DNA of 64,000 bases from Microcoleus vaginatus WJT46-NPBG5 (GTDB lineage Bacteria; Cyanobacteriota; Cyanobacteriia; Cyanobacteriales; Oscillatoriaceae): assembly GCA_019359355.1 (NCBI GenBank), contig JAHHHM010000016.1, forward strand, positions 62,001-126,000, written 5' to 3'. How positions within the stretch are numbered: the stretch's first letter is position 1; each line of letters starts with the position of its first letter. Shown here piece after piece: positions 1 to 10,000 of this stretch. The notes under the pieces are model-generated. The model saw only the letters and a program-made list of their open reading frames with translations. It had not been told where the DNA came from and made no database searches. The position numbers were made by a program, and so were the translations under genes.

Positions 1-1
1 A

Positions 2-316
2 GCGAGTGTTGACCGGCTCCTTACGGCAATTGAAGCGGCTTATGAGGGAGCCACATATTTAGATCCCCAAATTGCTCGCAAAGTCATCGATCATCTCAAA
101 CCGCCGGCACCCGCTGGCAACTTCGCTCAGCTATCGCAACGCGAGTTAGAAGTGCTGAAATTGATGGTAGAAGGGTTGACCAATCCAGAAATTGCTACTC
201 ACCTTTACCTCAGTCCTAACACAGTCAAAACTCACGTCCGTGGGATTATGAACAAATTAGCAGTCGATGATCGAGTTCAAGCGGCTGTGGTGGCGCTTCG
301 TGCCGGCATTGTTTGA
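2..316 (+). CDS. LuxR/NarL-type response regulator, C-terminal part (5' truncated by window)
   Basis: The window opens inside this gene; 104 codons precede the TGA. The last ~65 residues are a LuxR-type helix-turn-helix: LSQRELEVLKLMVEG, then NPEIATHLYLSPNTVKTHV, then a short helix with IMNKLAVDDRVQAA. This is the GerE/LuxR fold that binds DNA as the output domain of NarL/FixJ-type response regulators. The preceding stretch (LLTAIEAAYEGATYLDPQIARKV) matches the linker usually seen after a receiver domain, so the missing part is probably a phospho-receiver. A partner kinase cannot be seen because it would lie outside the window. It could also be a stand-alone LuxR regulator, but the linker makes the response-regulator reading more likely. 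Confidence 0.88.
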   Translation, partial: ASVDRLLTAIEAAYEGATYLDPQIARKVIDHLKPPAPAGNFAQLSQRELEVLKLMVEGLTNPEIATHLYLSPNTVKTHVRGIMNKLAVDDRVQAAVVALRAGIV

Positions 317-628
317 ACTCAAGTTTAACTTTTTTCTGTTCCCAGGCTCCGGCTTGGGAACGCTACAGAAATAAACTTTATCCCTAAAATTCGGCGTTTA
401 TCCAAAGATAATCAGCAGGGACGAATGCACTTTATTCTATGGATTCACCCATTCGGGTGATGGCGGCAAGAACTTGAATTTGTTGAAACTTAAGTCACTG
501 AATTTATTTCAATAATCTAGGTATTTACGTTCAAGTTCACCCAATTGGATGAGCCAATGTGGTGAAGCCAGCACTGCGAAACCCAGAGTATCTTGAAAAG
601 GTAAGAACACACATTCAAGTTAACTCAA
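317..628. other. Intergenic region, 312 bases
   Basis: Apart from the hairpin at 338-361 I see no gene. The final ~100 bases are moderately AT-rich and presumably hold the promoter of the peptidoglycan-binding protein, but no convincing -35/-10 pair or strong ribosome binding site was found. Confidence 0.5.
338..361 (+). terminator. Hairpin downstream of the LuxR-type gene
   Basis: GTTCCCA (338-344) pairs with TGGGAAC (355-361), and TTTCT/AGAAA flanks can extend the stem. It begins 21 bases after the stop codon. There is no clear T-run on the + side, so termination is inferred mainly from position. Confidence 0.4.
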
Positions 629-1120
629 ATGCAAACTCCAATTAATCCCAAAGCAGCCTCAGTCGCTACAACAGGAGCTAAAATTAGCAAGCCGGTTCTT
701 CAGCGTGGTTCTAAAGGAACAGCAGTCGTAGAATTACAAAAACTATTAGGACATTGGGAAATTTATACGGATACCCTAGATGGAATTTTTGATCTGCCGG
801 TGGAAACAGCAGTAAAAGCTTTCCAGCACCGTGTTTTCCTGAAAGAAGATGGCATCGTTGGGGAGGTGACTTGGCAAGCGCTTTATAGCGGTGCGCCTGT
901 CAATATGCCGGTGTTGCAAAGAGGCAGCCTATTAGGTCAGTCAGTCCTCACAGCGCAACGGGTTCTCCAAATTGCCGGTTTTTATGGCGGAAACCTTGAC
1001 GGTAACTTTGGGCTAAAAACTGAAGAAGCGGTACGCGCTTTCCAAAAGTACAATGGTTTAATTGCTGATGGAATCGTGGGGTCTCGCACTTGGTACGCTT
1101 TGAGCAAGAAACCGCACTAA
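629..1120 (+). CDS. Two-repeat peptidoglycan-binding domain protein
   Basis: A 163-residue protein made almost entirely of two PG_binding_1 repeats (~residues 25-88 and ~96-160). Each follows the family pattern: LQRGS, a helix with AVxxLQ or TAQRVLQ, a DGxFG/DGIF loop, a second helix with ETAVKAFQ or EEAVRAFQ, and a closing DGIVGxxTWxAL. These three-helix domains bind cell-wall peptidoglycan and usually target a catalytic partner. No catalytic domain, signal peptide or membrane segment is present, so export would need a non-classical route, or the domain may act inside the cell or mediate protein contacts. The ATG at 629 is the first in frame and has only a weak upstream purine stretch. It appears to be monocistronic. 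Confidence 0.88.
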   Translation: MQTPINPKAASVATTGAKISKPVLQRGSKGTAVVELQKLLGHWEIYTDTLDGIFDLPVETAVKAFQHRVFLKEDGIVGEVTWQALYSGAPVNMPVLQRGSLLGQSVLTAQRVLQIAGFYGGNLDGNFGLKTEEAVRAFQKYNGLIADGIVGSRTWYALSKKPH

Positions 1121-1555
1121 TATCAAGTTTCGCTGATGATTTTTAATGAGAATTCAGGCAGAAATAGTGATAGAAATTAATTATGGTGTTTTAGGGTAGT
1201 TGATATAGAGCATCGGCTTCGGTGCCGGCAAAGCAAAGTTACGGCAAATGCCGATGAGAAAAATTTCTTTTCAGACTAACGCTTATCTCTCCCTCCCTCA
1301 TCTCAAAAAATCAATCTTGCGTGGGAACGACATTTTGCGGATTTTATGCAGTCGGAAGTGTCTATCAGTCCGCTTTGAATATTCTGTCACCGGCGGTTAG
1401 TGCGAGTCACTGACCGCCTTTTACATTACATTGTTTCAACTGCTGTGCTTGGCGTTGTTTCACTTGCTTGAGATTTTGAATTCAATTGCTTTGAAAAATT
1501 ACGGTTATACCACTACAATTTTTGACAAGAAAAGCAGTGAAACGAAATAAAAATA
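1121..1555. other. Intergenic region, 435 bases, with two hairpins
   Basis: Contains the hairpin 1211-1256 (7-bp stem CATCGGC/GCCGATG, 32-base loop) and a terminator-like hairpin at 1392-1422. The second lies ~270 bases after the previous stop, so the segment could encode a small RNA or a long 3' UTR. The last ~130 bases are AT-rich and should include the NRPS promoter. No coding potential seen. Confidence 0.45.
1392..1422 (+). terminator. Rho-independent-type terminator
   Basis: GGCGGTTAGTG (1392-1402), loop CGAGT, CACTGACCGCC (1408-1418): an 11-bp stem with one wobble pair, followed by TTTT. It insulates the NRPS gene from upstream transcription. Confidence 0.65.
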
Positions 1556-4500
1556 ATGCCGGACATTTCTAAAAATTTTAATACAGATGCAGAGACAAAA
1601 GTCAATCTTCCTGAAGAGGAAGTTTTTATCTTTCCAGCCTCTTTCTCACAACAGCGACTTTGGTTCTTTGACCAATTAATTCCCGGCACTGCTGCCTATA
1701 ATGTGCCAACCGTAATTCGCTTAACGGGCACGCTGAATTTAATGGCTTTAGAGCGGACGTTAAATGAAATTGTACGCCGGCATGAAGTTTTACGCACGGC
1801 ATTTGTAATCGTAGAAGGACAACCCTTCCAAGCAATTGCGCCTAGCTTGAGCGTAGCTGTGCCGGTGTTAGATTTGCAACAGTTGCCGGCAGGAGAACGA
1901 GAGACGGAAGCAAGGCGATTAATTACAGCAGAATGTGAGCGTCCTTTCAATCTATCTCAAGGGCCATTGTTGCGAGTGACGCTGCTACGGCTAGGCGAGA
2001 GCGAACATATTTTATTGCTGAATATGCACCATATTGTCGCCGATGATTGGTCTATCGGGGTGCTGATTCAGGAATTAGGAATATTTTATACAGCCTTTGC
2101 TGAAAACCGACCTGCATTGATGCCGGCGTTACCGTTGCAGTATGCCGACTTTGCAGAATGGCAGCGTGAATGGTTGCAAGGAGAAGTGTTAGAAACGCAG
2201 TTGGCTTACTGGCGGCAAGAATTAGCCGGCATTGAGGTATTAAACCTGCCGGTTGATCGACCAAGACCGGCTACCCAAACTTACCGGGGATCTACTCAAT
2301 ATTTGGAAATTCCCAAAGAGCTGAGTGAGGCCCTAGAAAAACTTTCACAGCACGAAGAAATCACCTTATTTATGACTCTTTTAGCAGCATTTCAGACTTT
2401 GATTTACCGCCACACATACCAAGAAGATATTGCAATTGGTTCACCCATCGCTAATCGCAATCGCAGCGAAATCGAAGGACTCATTGGTTTTTTTATCAAT
2501 ACTTTAGTGTTGCGTACCGATTTATCGGGAAATCCCACATTTCGAGAATTACTTGCTAGAGTGCGCGAGGTAACACTGGGAGCCTATGCCCACCAAGATT
2601 TGCCTTTTGAAAAGCTAGTTGAGGAACTACAGCCAGAGCGAAATTTGAGCCGGCATCCCTTGTTTCAAGCTGTATTTGCTCTCCAAAATGCTCCGATGGA
2701 GGGGCTACAGTTACCAGGTTTAGAGGTAAGTTCGGTTAATATTGAAACTCAAACAACGCGATTTGATTTAGAACTTCATCTGTGGAAAGCCTCATCAGAT
2801 TTTAGAAGCATTTATGGCGAGCAGTGGCAGAATTCTGAAGGTTTGAGAGGCATAGTGGTCTATAACACTGATTTATTCGATCACGCCACCATTAACCGAA
2901 TGTTGGAGCATTTTAATATACTTTTAAAAAGTATTGTTGCCAATCCCGATCAGCGTATTGGTGATTTATCAATTTTAAGCAAAGTAGAACAGCATCAACT
3001 TTTAATAGAGTTTAATTCTAATTTTTTAGCTACTGAAAATTTGATCGCCAAAACAAATGGAAGTATTCATCAGTTATTTGAGGAACAAGTTGAGCAAAAT
3101 CCAGATAAAATCGCACTCATTTTTGAAGAAGAGAAACTCACCTACGGCGAGTTAAACATTCGCAGTAACAAACTGGCGCACTATTTGCAAAAATTGGGAG
3201 TGGGTTCGGAAGTCATAACCGGCATCTGTCTAAAACCTTCTGCCGATCTGATTGTGGCAATGCTGGGGATTTTGAAAGCCGGTGGCGCTTACCTGCCTTT
3301 AAATCCTAGCTATCCTCGTGAACGCTTGAGTTTTATGTTAGAAGATGCTCAAGTATCCTTAGTCATTACTCATTCCCAATTAAATCTTGACTACGGGGAA
3401 GTGAAAGTTGTTTGCTTAGATAAAGATGAAGAACTTATTAACCGAGAAAGCGGGGAAAATCTTAAAAACAGTATAAATGAAGAAAATTTAGCGTATGTCA
3501 TCTATACCTCTGGTTCTACAGGAAAACCGAAGGGAGTTGCCGTTTGTCACAAAGCTGTTCTTAGAACTTTCTTGAACACAAATTATATCAAATTAGAATC
3601 GGCAGATAAAATTGCTCAAGTCTCCAATACTTCTTTTGATGCCGCAGCTTTTGAAATTTGGGGCACATTACTTCACGGCGCTGAGCTTGTTATTATTAAC
3701 AGAAATGTTATCCTTTCACCTCAAGATTTTGCCGAGCAACTGCGAAGTGATAACATCAGCGTTTTGTTTTTAACCACCGCTTTATTGAATCAGATGGCAA
3801 GCGCGGTTCCGCAAGCCTTCAATGGGTTAAAATATTTACTATTTGGCGGGGAAATAACCGATCCGAATAGCGTTCGAGAGGTGCTTAAAAAAGGTGCGCC
3901 AAAACAACTAATTCATCTTTACGGCCCAACAGAAAATACAACGTTTTCCTCTTTTTACTGCATAGGAGATATCCCAGAATCTGCTACATCAATTCCCATC
4001 GGTCGCCCCGTTACGGATACACAAATTTATGTCTTAGATCAACAGTTACAACCGGCACCCATTGGCGTTGCCGGCGAACTGTATATCAGTGGTGATAGAT
4101 TGGCGCGAGGCTATCTCAACCGGCCCGATTTAACGGCTGAGCGATTTATTCCGAACCCCTTTAGGGAAGAGGGAAATCAGGGGAAAATTTCATCTCTTAA
4201 CCCTTCAAGCCGGCTCTACAAAACAGGGGATTTAGCGCGTTATTTACCCGACGGCAATATTGGATTTATAGGTCGCATTGATGAACAAGTAAAAATTCGC
4301 GGTTTCCGCATTGAATTGGGAGAAATTGAAGCAACCCTCAGTCAACATCCAGCGATTAAACAGATAGTTGCAATTGCGGTAGAAGATATTTCTGCTAACA
4401 AGCGCATCGTGGCTTACATTGTTCCAGCTAACTTATCTCTCATTTCTGATTCTTCATCCCTCATCTCTACTTTGCGTCAATTTTTATCTGAAAAATTGCC

Positions 4501-4918
4501 AGAATATATGGTGCCTTCAGCTTTTGTGGTGCTGGAGTCTTTACCCCTGACACCCAACGGCAAAATAGATCGTCGTCGGCTGCCGGTGATAGATATCGCT
4601 CAAAACATCAACGAAAATTATGTTGCCCCTAACACTGCTGTAGAAGAGATGTTAGCCGGCATTTGGGCTGAAATTTTGGGATTAAAACAAGTAAGTATTC
4701 ACGACAATTTCTTTGAATTAGGCGGTCATTCTCTACTCGCAACTCAGCTAGTCTCCCGCGTGCGTGATGCTTTCGGGGTAGAATTGCCGTTACGCAACTT
4801 GTTTGAAGCACCAACTGTAGCGCATCTTGCTAAATATATTGAAACAATTTCTTGGGCAACGAAAGGTTTGGATACAACCCAATCTGCGATAAATGAGCGT
4901 GAAGAAATCGAATTTTAA
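1556..4918 (+). CDS. Non-ribosomal peptide synthetase, one module (C-A-PCP), Ile/Val-like A domain
   Basis: A 1120-residue single-module NRPS. The condensation domain (~25-455) starts with SFSQQRLWFFDQL. Its active-site motif, residues 158-164, reads HHIVADD, so the usual HHxxxDG glycine is Asp. The adenylation domain (~505-1000) has core A3 YTSGSTGKPKG (~650), A5 LYGPTENT and A10 NGKIDRR. The carrier domain has LGGHSLL with phosphopantetheine Ser1059. Hand alignment to GrsA positions gives D-A-F-F-L-G-L-T-F-K, close to codes I associate with Ile/Val; this is inference. The protein begins directly with C, so it either accepts a starter acyl group or receives a peptide from a synthetase outside the window. 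The acidic tail EREEIEF may dock to the TubC-like N-terminus of the protein starting at 7056. No thioesterase or epimerase domain is present. Confidence 0.95.
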   Translation: MPDISKNFNTDAETKVNLPEEEVFIFPASFSQQRLWFFDQLIPGTAAYNVPTVIRLTGTLNLMALERTLNEIVRRHEVLRTAFVIVEGQPFQAIAPSLSVAVPVLDLQQLPAGERETEARRLITAECERPFNLSQGPLLRVTLLRLGESEHILLLNMHHIVADDWSIGVLIQELGIFYTAFAENRPALMPALPLQYADFAEWQREWLQGEVLETQLAYWRQELAGIEVLNLPVDRPRPATQTYRGSTQYLEIPKELSEALEKLSQHEEITLFMTLLAAFQTLIYRHTYQEDIAIGSPIANRNRSEIEGLIGFFINTLVLRTDLSGNPTFRELLARVREVTLGAYAHQDLPFEKLVEELQPERNLSRHPLFQAVFALQNAPMEGLQLPGLEVSSVNIETQTTRFDLELHLWKASSDFRSIYGEQWQNSEGLRGIVVYNTDLFDHATINRMLEHFNILLKSIVANPDQRIGDLSILSKVEQHQLLIEFNSNFLATENLIAKTNGSIHQLFEEQVEQNPDKIALIFEEEKLTYGELNIRSNKLAHYLQKLGVGSEVITGICLKPSADLIVAMLGILKAGGAYLPLNPSYPRERLSFMLEDAQVSLVITHSQLNLDYGEVKVVCLDKDEELINRESGENLKNSINEENLAYVIYTSGSTGKPKGVAVCHKAVLRTFLNTNYIKLESADKIAQVSNTSFDAAAFEIWGTLLHGAELVIINRNVILSPQDFAEQLRSDNISVLFLTTALLNQMASAVPQAFNGLKYLLFGGEITDPNSVREVLKKGAPKQLIHLYGPTENTTFSSFYCIGDIPESATSIPIGRPVTDTQIYVLDQQLQPAPIGVAGELYISGDRLARGYLNRPDLTAERFIPNPFREEGNQGKISSLNPSSRLYKTGDLARYLPDGNIGFIGRIDEQVKIRGFRIELGEIEATLSQHPAIKQIVAIAVEDISANKRIVAYIVPANLSLISDSSSLISTLRQFLSEKLPEYMVPSAFVVLESLPLTPNGKIDRRRLPVIDIAQNINENYVAPNTAVEEMLAGIWAEILGLKQVSIHDNFFELGGHSLLATQLVSRVRDAFGVELPLRNLFEAPTVAHLAKYIETISWATKGLDTTQSAINEREEIEF

Positions 4919-4926
4919 AACATGAG

Positions 4927-6036
4927 TTACAAGCGGGTATCACAAAAGGTGCTAACTGCTTCAGAAAACTGAGCATTTTGCTCCATCAAACTCATGTGTC
5001 CAGCCGGCTTTAAAATGACGAGTTCGGATTGAGGTAATTCCGCATTCATGCGGACGCTGGCTGGAGGAGTGGTAGCGATATCTGATGCGCCGCAAACAAG
5101 CAACACCGGCACGTTAATTGTTGGCAGCGTCCGGGTTTCATCGTAGTTGAACATTCCTAACGTACCACGAGCGAGAACACCGGGCGAACCGAAGGCAGAT
5201 AATAAAGCAGAAAAATCAAGTTGACCGCGTGTTTCAGTGCCGGTGAATCCAGATATTTCGACACTAATATAAAGCGAACCGTTGAGATAACTCAGCCAAG
5301 TCATCAGCCAAAAGATAGGTGATATCAAAATAGTGAGGTAGAGCAACGGTTCTAGAAATGGCTTTTGCAATTTGCGTAACAAACGGCTTAAAATAGAAGT
5401 TTTTAATGGATTTGTGTAAGTGGCATCCACCAAAATTAAACCGGCAACTCTTTTTCCCAAAAGCTCAGGAAACAGCCGGCAAAATGTTAAAGCAACCATG
5501 CCCCCCATGCTGTGTCCAAGCAAGATTGCCGGTTTATCACCGGCAATGGCAAGCACTGCTTCCAAATCTCCAGCAAATTTTTCCACGGAATAGTCGTTAT
5601 TTTTCGGTCTAGTAGATTTTCCTAAACCCGGCATATCCCAAACAATAACTCGGAAGCGTTTGCTCAATTGTCGCTTGGCATAGTACCACACATTACTATT
5701 GGGGCCCCAACCGTGTGACAGGATAATGGGTTGCCCATCTTCAGGGCCATAAAACTCTACTTGAATCTCACTCCCATCAGGTCGCTGCAAACGTTTTACA
5801 GTCTCAGAACGCATTCGTTTGGGTTCATCTTTTCCAGGCCGGCGCAACAGTGGCAAACTGATAAAACGACCACCAAAAGACCATAAAACCATCGCCAATC
5901 CGCTTAATAAGTAGGACATTCCCTCGAGTTCACCTTCGTACCACTCATAGAGAATGTAGATCCCCCCGCCGAGTATGCCGGTGGATAGCAGTCCAACCAG
6001 CCATATTAACGGGATATTGAGAGGCATAAATATCAT
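4927..6036 (-). CDS. Membrane-anchored alpha/beta hydrolase
   Basis: 369 residues. The N-terminus holds two hydrophobic segments (~8-30 and ~40-58), so the enzyme is probably tethered to the membrane. The rest is an alpha/beta hydrolase fold: oxyanion loop LSHGWGPNSNVW, nucleophile elbow GHSMGG (~175), acid residue in CGASDIAT and catalytic His in PAGHMSL near the end. The substrate is unknown; esterases, lipases and epoxide-hydrolase-like enzymes share this fold. It converges on the upstream NRPS gene with only 8 bases between stops, so it is not co-transcribed. A release role for the NRPS product is possible but unsupported, because a membrane anchor is unusual for a type II thioesterase. 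An alternative start is Met4. Confidence 0.88.
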   Translation of the reverse strand: MIFMPLNIPLIWLVGLLSTGILGGGIYILYEWYEGELEGMSYLLSGLAMVLWSFGGRFISLPLLRRPGKDEPKRMRSETVKRLQRPDGSEIQVEFYGPEDGQPIILSHGWGPNSNVWYYAKRQLSKRFRVIVWDMPGLGKSTRPKNNDYSVEKFAGDLEAVLAIAGDKPAILLGHSMGGMVALTFCRLFPELLGKRVAGLILVDATYTNPLKTSILSRLLRKLQKPFLEPLLYLTILISPIFWLMTWLSYLNGSLYISVEISGFTGTETRGQLDFSALLSAFGSPGVLARGTLGMFNYDETRTLPTINVPVLLVCGASDIATTPPASVRMNAELPQSELVILKPAGHMSLMEQNAQFSEAVSTFCDTRL

Positions 6037-6222
6037 GAGCTTAAACCTTGATATAGGACGTTCATGGCGTTGTCTTTCAACGTTATCATGAGGTTAGTCA
6101 AAATTAATTTTATAGCAACTGCTAGCCTCTACAAGTCCTACTAAAGGAAGAGGCAGGAAGGATGATTTAGCGGTAATCTTCAATTTTCAAGTCCTATTCC
6201 TCCACGCTTACCAACAAAACTT

Positions 6223-6855
6223 ATGGTTCAAACAATTCAAATTAAAAACGTCACCCGACTTGACTTAAAAACAAAATTTGGACTACAGCTTGTTGAGGAC
6301 GAGCAATTTTTTCGAGAGTGGCAAGATAACTTGCCAGAAATTACCGAGTTAGAAAAGCAGCGGCTTGACCGAGTGAAGGCAAGTTATTCCAATTTACTTG
6401 ATTACCCACCCCTGCTGGAAAATACTGTCAAAATGGTGGTGATTTCTCCCTTGTTGGATCTAGCCGGCTTCTATCTACCTCCCTTTCGCATAACCTCAGA
6501 AAAATCTGTGGAGATTTCTCTTGAAGATGGCGGAGTTATCTACAAGGGACAGATGGATGTCTTAACTTTATTTGAACAAATTTGGATTTTGGTCATTGAG
6601 TCCAAGCAGGCGGCTTTTTCGGTAGAAACAGGGATAGCGCAGTTACTCAGTTATATGCTGGCAAATCCTAATTCAGATAAATCTACCTTTGGGGTGATCA
6701 CAAATGGGTCAAGTTTCTTATTTATTAAATTAGTCAAAGGTCAGAGGGCACACTACGCAGTGTCTAGAATGTTCTCTCTTTTCAATCCGGGCAATGATTT
6801 GTATGATGTTTTGAGTGTGTTGAAACGTTTAGGTGAATTGGCAATTCGTGTTTAA
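6223..6855 (+). CDS. PD-(D/E)XK-like nuclease-domain protein (HsdR N-terminal type)
   Basis: A 210-residue soluble protein resembling the short cyanobacterial proteins often annotated as type I restriction endonuclease subunit R. The core GQMDVLTLFEQIWILVIESK (~107-126) supplies an Asp and then the E-S-K half of a PD-(D/E)XK site, followed by AGIAQLLSY-like helix residues ETGIAQLLSYM. No helicase, specificity or methylase partner is nearby, so it is probably not a working type I system. Such orphans are common as dispersed families in cyanobacteria and may act in DNA repair, recombination or defence. It stands alone between the opposite-strand hydrolase and the second NRPS gene and breaks up the biosynthetic locus. 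ATG 6223 has no strong ribosome binding site. Confidence 0.72.
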   Translation: MVQTIQIKNVTRLDLKTKFGLQLVEDEQFFREWQDNLPEITELEKQRLDRVKASYSNLLDYPPLLENTVKMVVISPLLDLAGFYLPPFRITSEKSVEISLEDGGVIYKGQMDVLTLFEQIWILVIESKQAAFSVETGIAQLLSYMLANPNSDKSTFGVITNGSSFLFIKLVKGQRAHYAVSRMFSLFNPGNDLYDVLSVLKRLGELAIRV

Positions 6856-6900
6856 AGTTAGTTGTGTTGGGTGATGGAATGATAAGAAATGGGGATTTTT

Positions 6901-6983
6901 TAACCACAGATTCCGCAGGTGAAACTTGAATGTGCTGCGCTCGTCATAGGAGTTCCACCTGCGTCCACAGATAAACACAGATG
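6901..6983. repeat. Dispersed intergenic repeat with central hairpin, copy 1
   Basis: Flanks read TAACCACAGATTCCGC and GCGTCCACAGATAAACACAG. Between them AGGTGAAACTTGAATG (6917-6932), a 12-base loop and a diverged arm ending CCACCT (6945-6960) form an imperfect hairpin. The same element occurs at 53110-53197 in reverse orientation. Shorter flank-only pieces are at 17394-17433, 41022-41046 and 63022-63041. Confidence 0.75.
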
Positions 6984-7043
6984 ATTTATCTGTTTTCTTA
7001 GTTTAGGTGGGATAAGATCGGCGGCTTTGAGGAATATGCTAAC

Positions 7044-7050
7044 AGAGGTG
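7044..7050 (+). promoter_or_regulatory. Ribosome binding site that fixes a TTG start
   Basis: AGAGGTG lies 5 bases before TTG at 7056. No ATG with comparable spacing precedes the TubC-like docking domain, so the second NRPS most likely starts at TTG. Confidence 0.7.
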
Positions 7051-7055
7051 TAATT

Positions 7056-10000
7056 TTGAATATTGTTGAATTTTTATCTGAGCTTCGAGGTCTGGATATT
7101 CAGGTTTTTGTGGACGGAGATCGGTTGCGCTGTAATGCTCCGGAAGGAACTTTGACACCAGAAATTCGGGCACAGCTCGCTGAACGCAAAGCAGAAATTA
7201 TTTCATTTTTACGCCAAGCTAATATTAATATAAATGGGACTTCTATAAGCCCTGTTTCTAGAACGGATGACAAAACTTTTCCGCTTTCTTTTGCCCAGCA
7301 ACGGCTGTGGTTTCTTGGCCAATTGGTTCCAGGGAGTGCCTTCTATAATGTTCCTACAGCATTTCGTCTCACCGGCACGCTAAATTTAACAGCGCTACAG
7401 CAAACTTTTAACGAAATTGTGCGCCGGCATGAAGCTTTACGCACGACATTTCAGTTAGTAGACGGGCAGCCGGTGCAAAAAATTGCGCCTATTTTAACGA
7501 TATCAATACCTGTTATAAATTTGCGAGAAGTGCCGGCAGAAAAACGGGAAGCCGAAGCGCGTCGCATTGCCACTGAGGAAGCTCACTGTCCTTTTGATCT
7601 GACAAATGGCCCTTTGCTACGGGTGAAGTTGTTGCAATTCGATGAGACGGAACACGTTTTACTGCTGAATTTACACCACATTGTCTCCGATGGTTGGTCA
7701 ATTGGCGTGTTAATTCGGGAAGTGGGGACACTTTATGCCGCGTTTGTCACCGGCAAGCCTTCTCCTCTGCCGGCGCTACCTATTCAATATGCAGATTTTG
7801 CGCTGTGGCAGCGTGAATGGTTGCCAGGGAAAGTGTTAGAAACTCAGTTAACTTATTGGCAGAAACAATTAGCCGATATTTCTATATTAAGTTTGCCGGC
7901 TGACAGACCAAGACCTGCTATTCAAACTTATCGAGGGGCAACACAAACCCTCAGCTTACCCAAGCCTTTGAGTGAAGCGCTAGAAGCTTTGAGTCAGCAG
8001 GAAGGGATAACTTTATTCATGACTTTGTTAGCGGCATTTCAGACTTTGCTCTACCGCTACACCTGCACTGAAGATATTGCAGTGGGTTCGCCCATTGCTA
8101 ATCGTAACCGTAGTGATATAGAACCGTTAATTGGTTTTTTTGTTAATAGTTTGGTGCTGCGTACTGATCTTGCAGGAAATCCAACATTTCGGGAATTGTT
8201 GAGCCGAGTTCGAGAGGTTGCCCTAGGAGCTTACGCCCATCAAGACTTGCCTTTTGAGAAGCTGGTGGAGGAGCTGCACCCAGAACGCAATTTAAACCAA
8301 AATCCATTGTTTCAAGTAGTTTTTGCGCTGCAAAATGCCCCTGTAGAAGCCTTGGAATTGCCAGGATTGATATTAAGTCCACAGCAATTTGATAGCGGCA
8401 CAACTCGTTTTGATCTAGAGTTTCACCTGTGGCAACAATCTGCCGGTAATGACTTGTGGGTGGATCGCTCGGATGGAATTAGTGGGTTGGTTGTGTACAG
8501 TACCGATTTATTCGATCACGCGACAATCGAACGGATGCTAGGGCATTTTCAAATTCTTTTAGAAGGCATTGTTGCCCATCCAGAAAAACGAATCGCAGAC
8601 TTACAAATTTTAAGTGAATGTGAGTTACATCAGCTATTAGTGGAGTGGAACAGCACTAAAGCAGATTATGCTAAAAAGTTGTGCGTCCATCAGTTATTTG
8701 AAGCGCAAGCCGAACGCACACCGGATGCTATCGCGCTTGTTTTGGAAGATAAACAGCTCACTTACCGGCAGCTCAACACACTTAGCAACCAATTAGCACA
8801 TTACCTGAAAAAGCAGGGTTTCGGAGCAGAAGATTTAATCGGCATTTGTGTTGGGCGTTCGCTAGAAATGGTGGTGGGGATGTTAGGCATTCTCAAAGTC
8901 GGTGCGGCTTATTTGCCTTTAGATCCCACTTATCCTTCTGAGCGGTTGAATTTTATCCTCAAAGATGCTCAGGTGCCGCTTGTATTGACTTCTTCTCATT
9001 GGCTAGAGAAAGAAAAGTTTGCATCTATAGAATTATCGCGTGTCATTTGCTTGGATCAAGATTGGGAGAAAATTGTCCAAAAAAGTGAAGATAATCCTAT
9101 TAGCAATGTTACCGCCGGCAACCTGGCTTATGTGATCTACACTTCTGGATCAACCGGCAAGCCAAAAGGTGTTCAAGTTCAACACAGCAACTTATTAAAT
9201 CTCGTCTATTGGCATCAGCAAGCCTTTGGTGTTTCACCGCTTGATAGATCCACTCAAATTGCCGGTGTTGCCTTTGATGCTTGCGTGTGGGAAGTTTGGC
9301 CTTATTTAACTGCCGGCGCGAGCATTTATTTTCCCAATGATGAAACTCGACTCTCGCCAGAAAAATTGCGCGATTGGTTAGTGTTAAAAGCGATTACGAT
9401 TAGCTTTTTACCGACACCTCTAGCAGAGAAAATTTTGCAAATAGAGTGGCCGCAAAATACACCATTAAGATTATTACTCACCGGCGGCGATAAACTTCAT
9501 GAATATCCTTTAAATTCATATCCTTTTCAGGTAGTGAATAATTATGGGCCGGCTGAGAATACCGTGGTGACAACTTCGGGTCAGATTCCTGTTAAAAATA
9601 AAGCAGATTTAGCGCCGCCGATTGGTCGTCCGATTGCCAATACTCAACTTTACGTTTTGGATGCCAAGTTACAGCCGGCAGCCATTGGAATTTCTGGGGA
9701 ATTGTATATTAGTGGCGATGGATTAGCGCGAGGATATGTTAACCGGCCTGATTTAACGGCTGAGAGATTTATTCCGAATCCTTTTAGCAATAAAAAGGGA
9801 GCAAGACTTTATAAAACGGGTGATTTAGTTCGCTATCGAAGTGATGGGAATCTTGAATTTTTAGGACGAAGTGATGATCAAATAAAGATTCGGGGTTTCC
9901 GCCTTGAACTCGGAGAAATTGAGTCAGTATTAAATCAGCATCCAGCCGTATTGCAAACCGTAGCAGTTGAACGAGAAGATGCTGCCGGCGAAAAACGTTT

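Noticed and set aside
4927-6036. Hydrolase as the NRPS thioesterase
   Set aside because: Opposite strand, two membrane segments and no type II thioesterase features. Kept as a general alpha/beta hydrolase.
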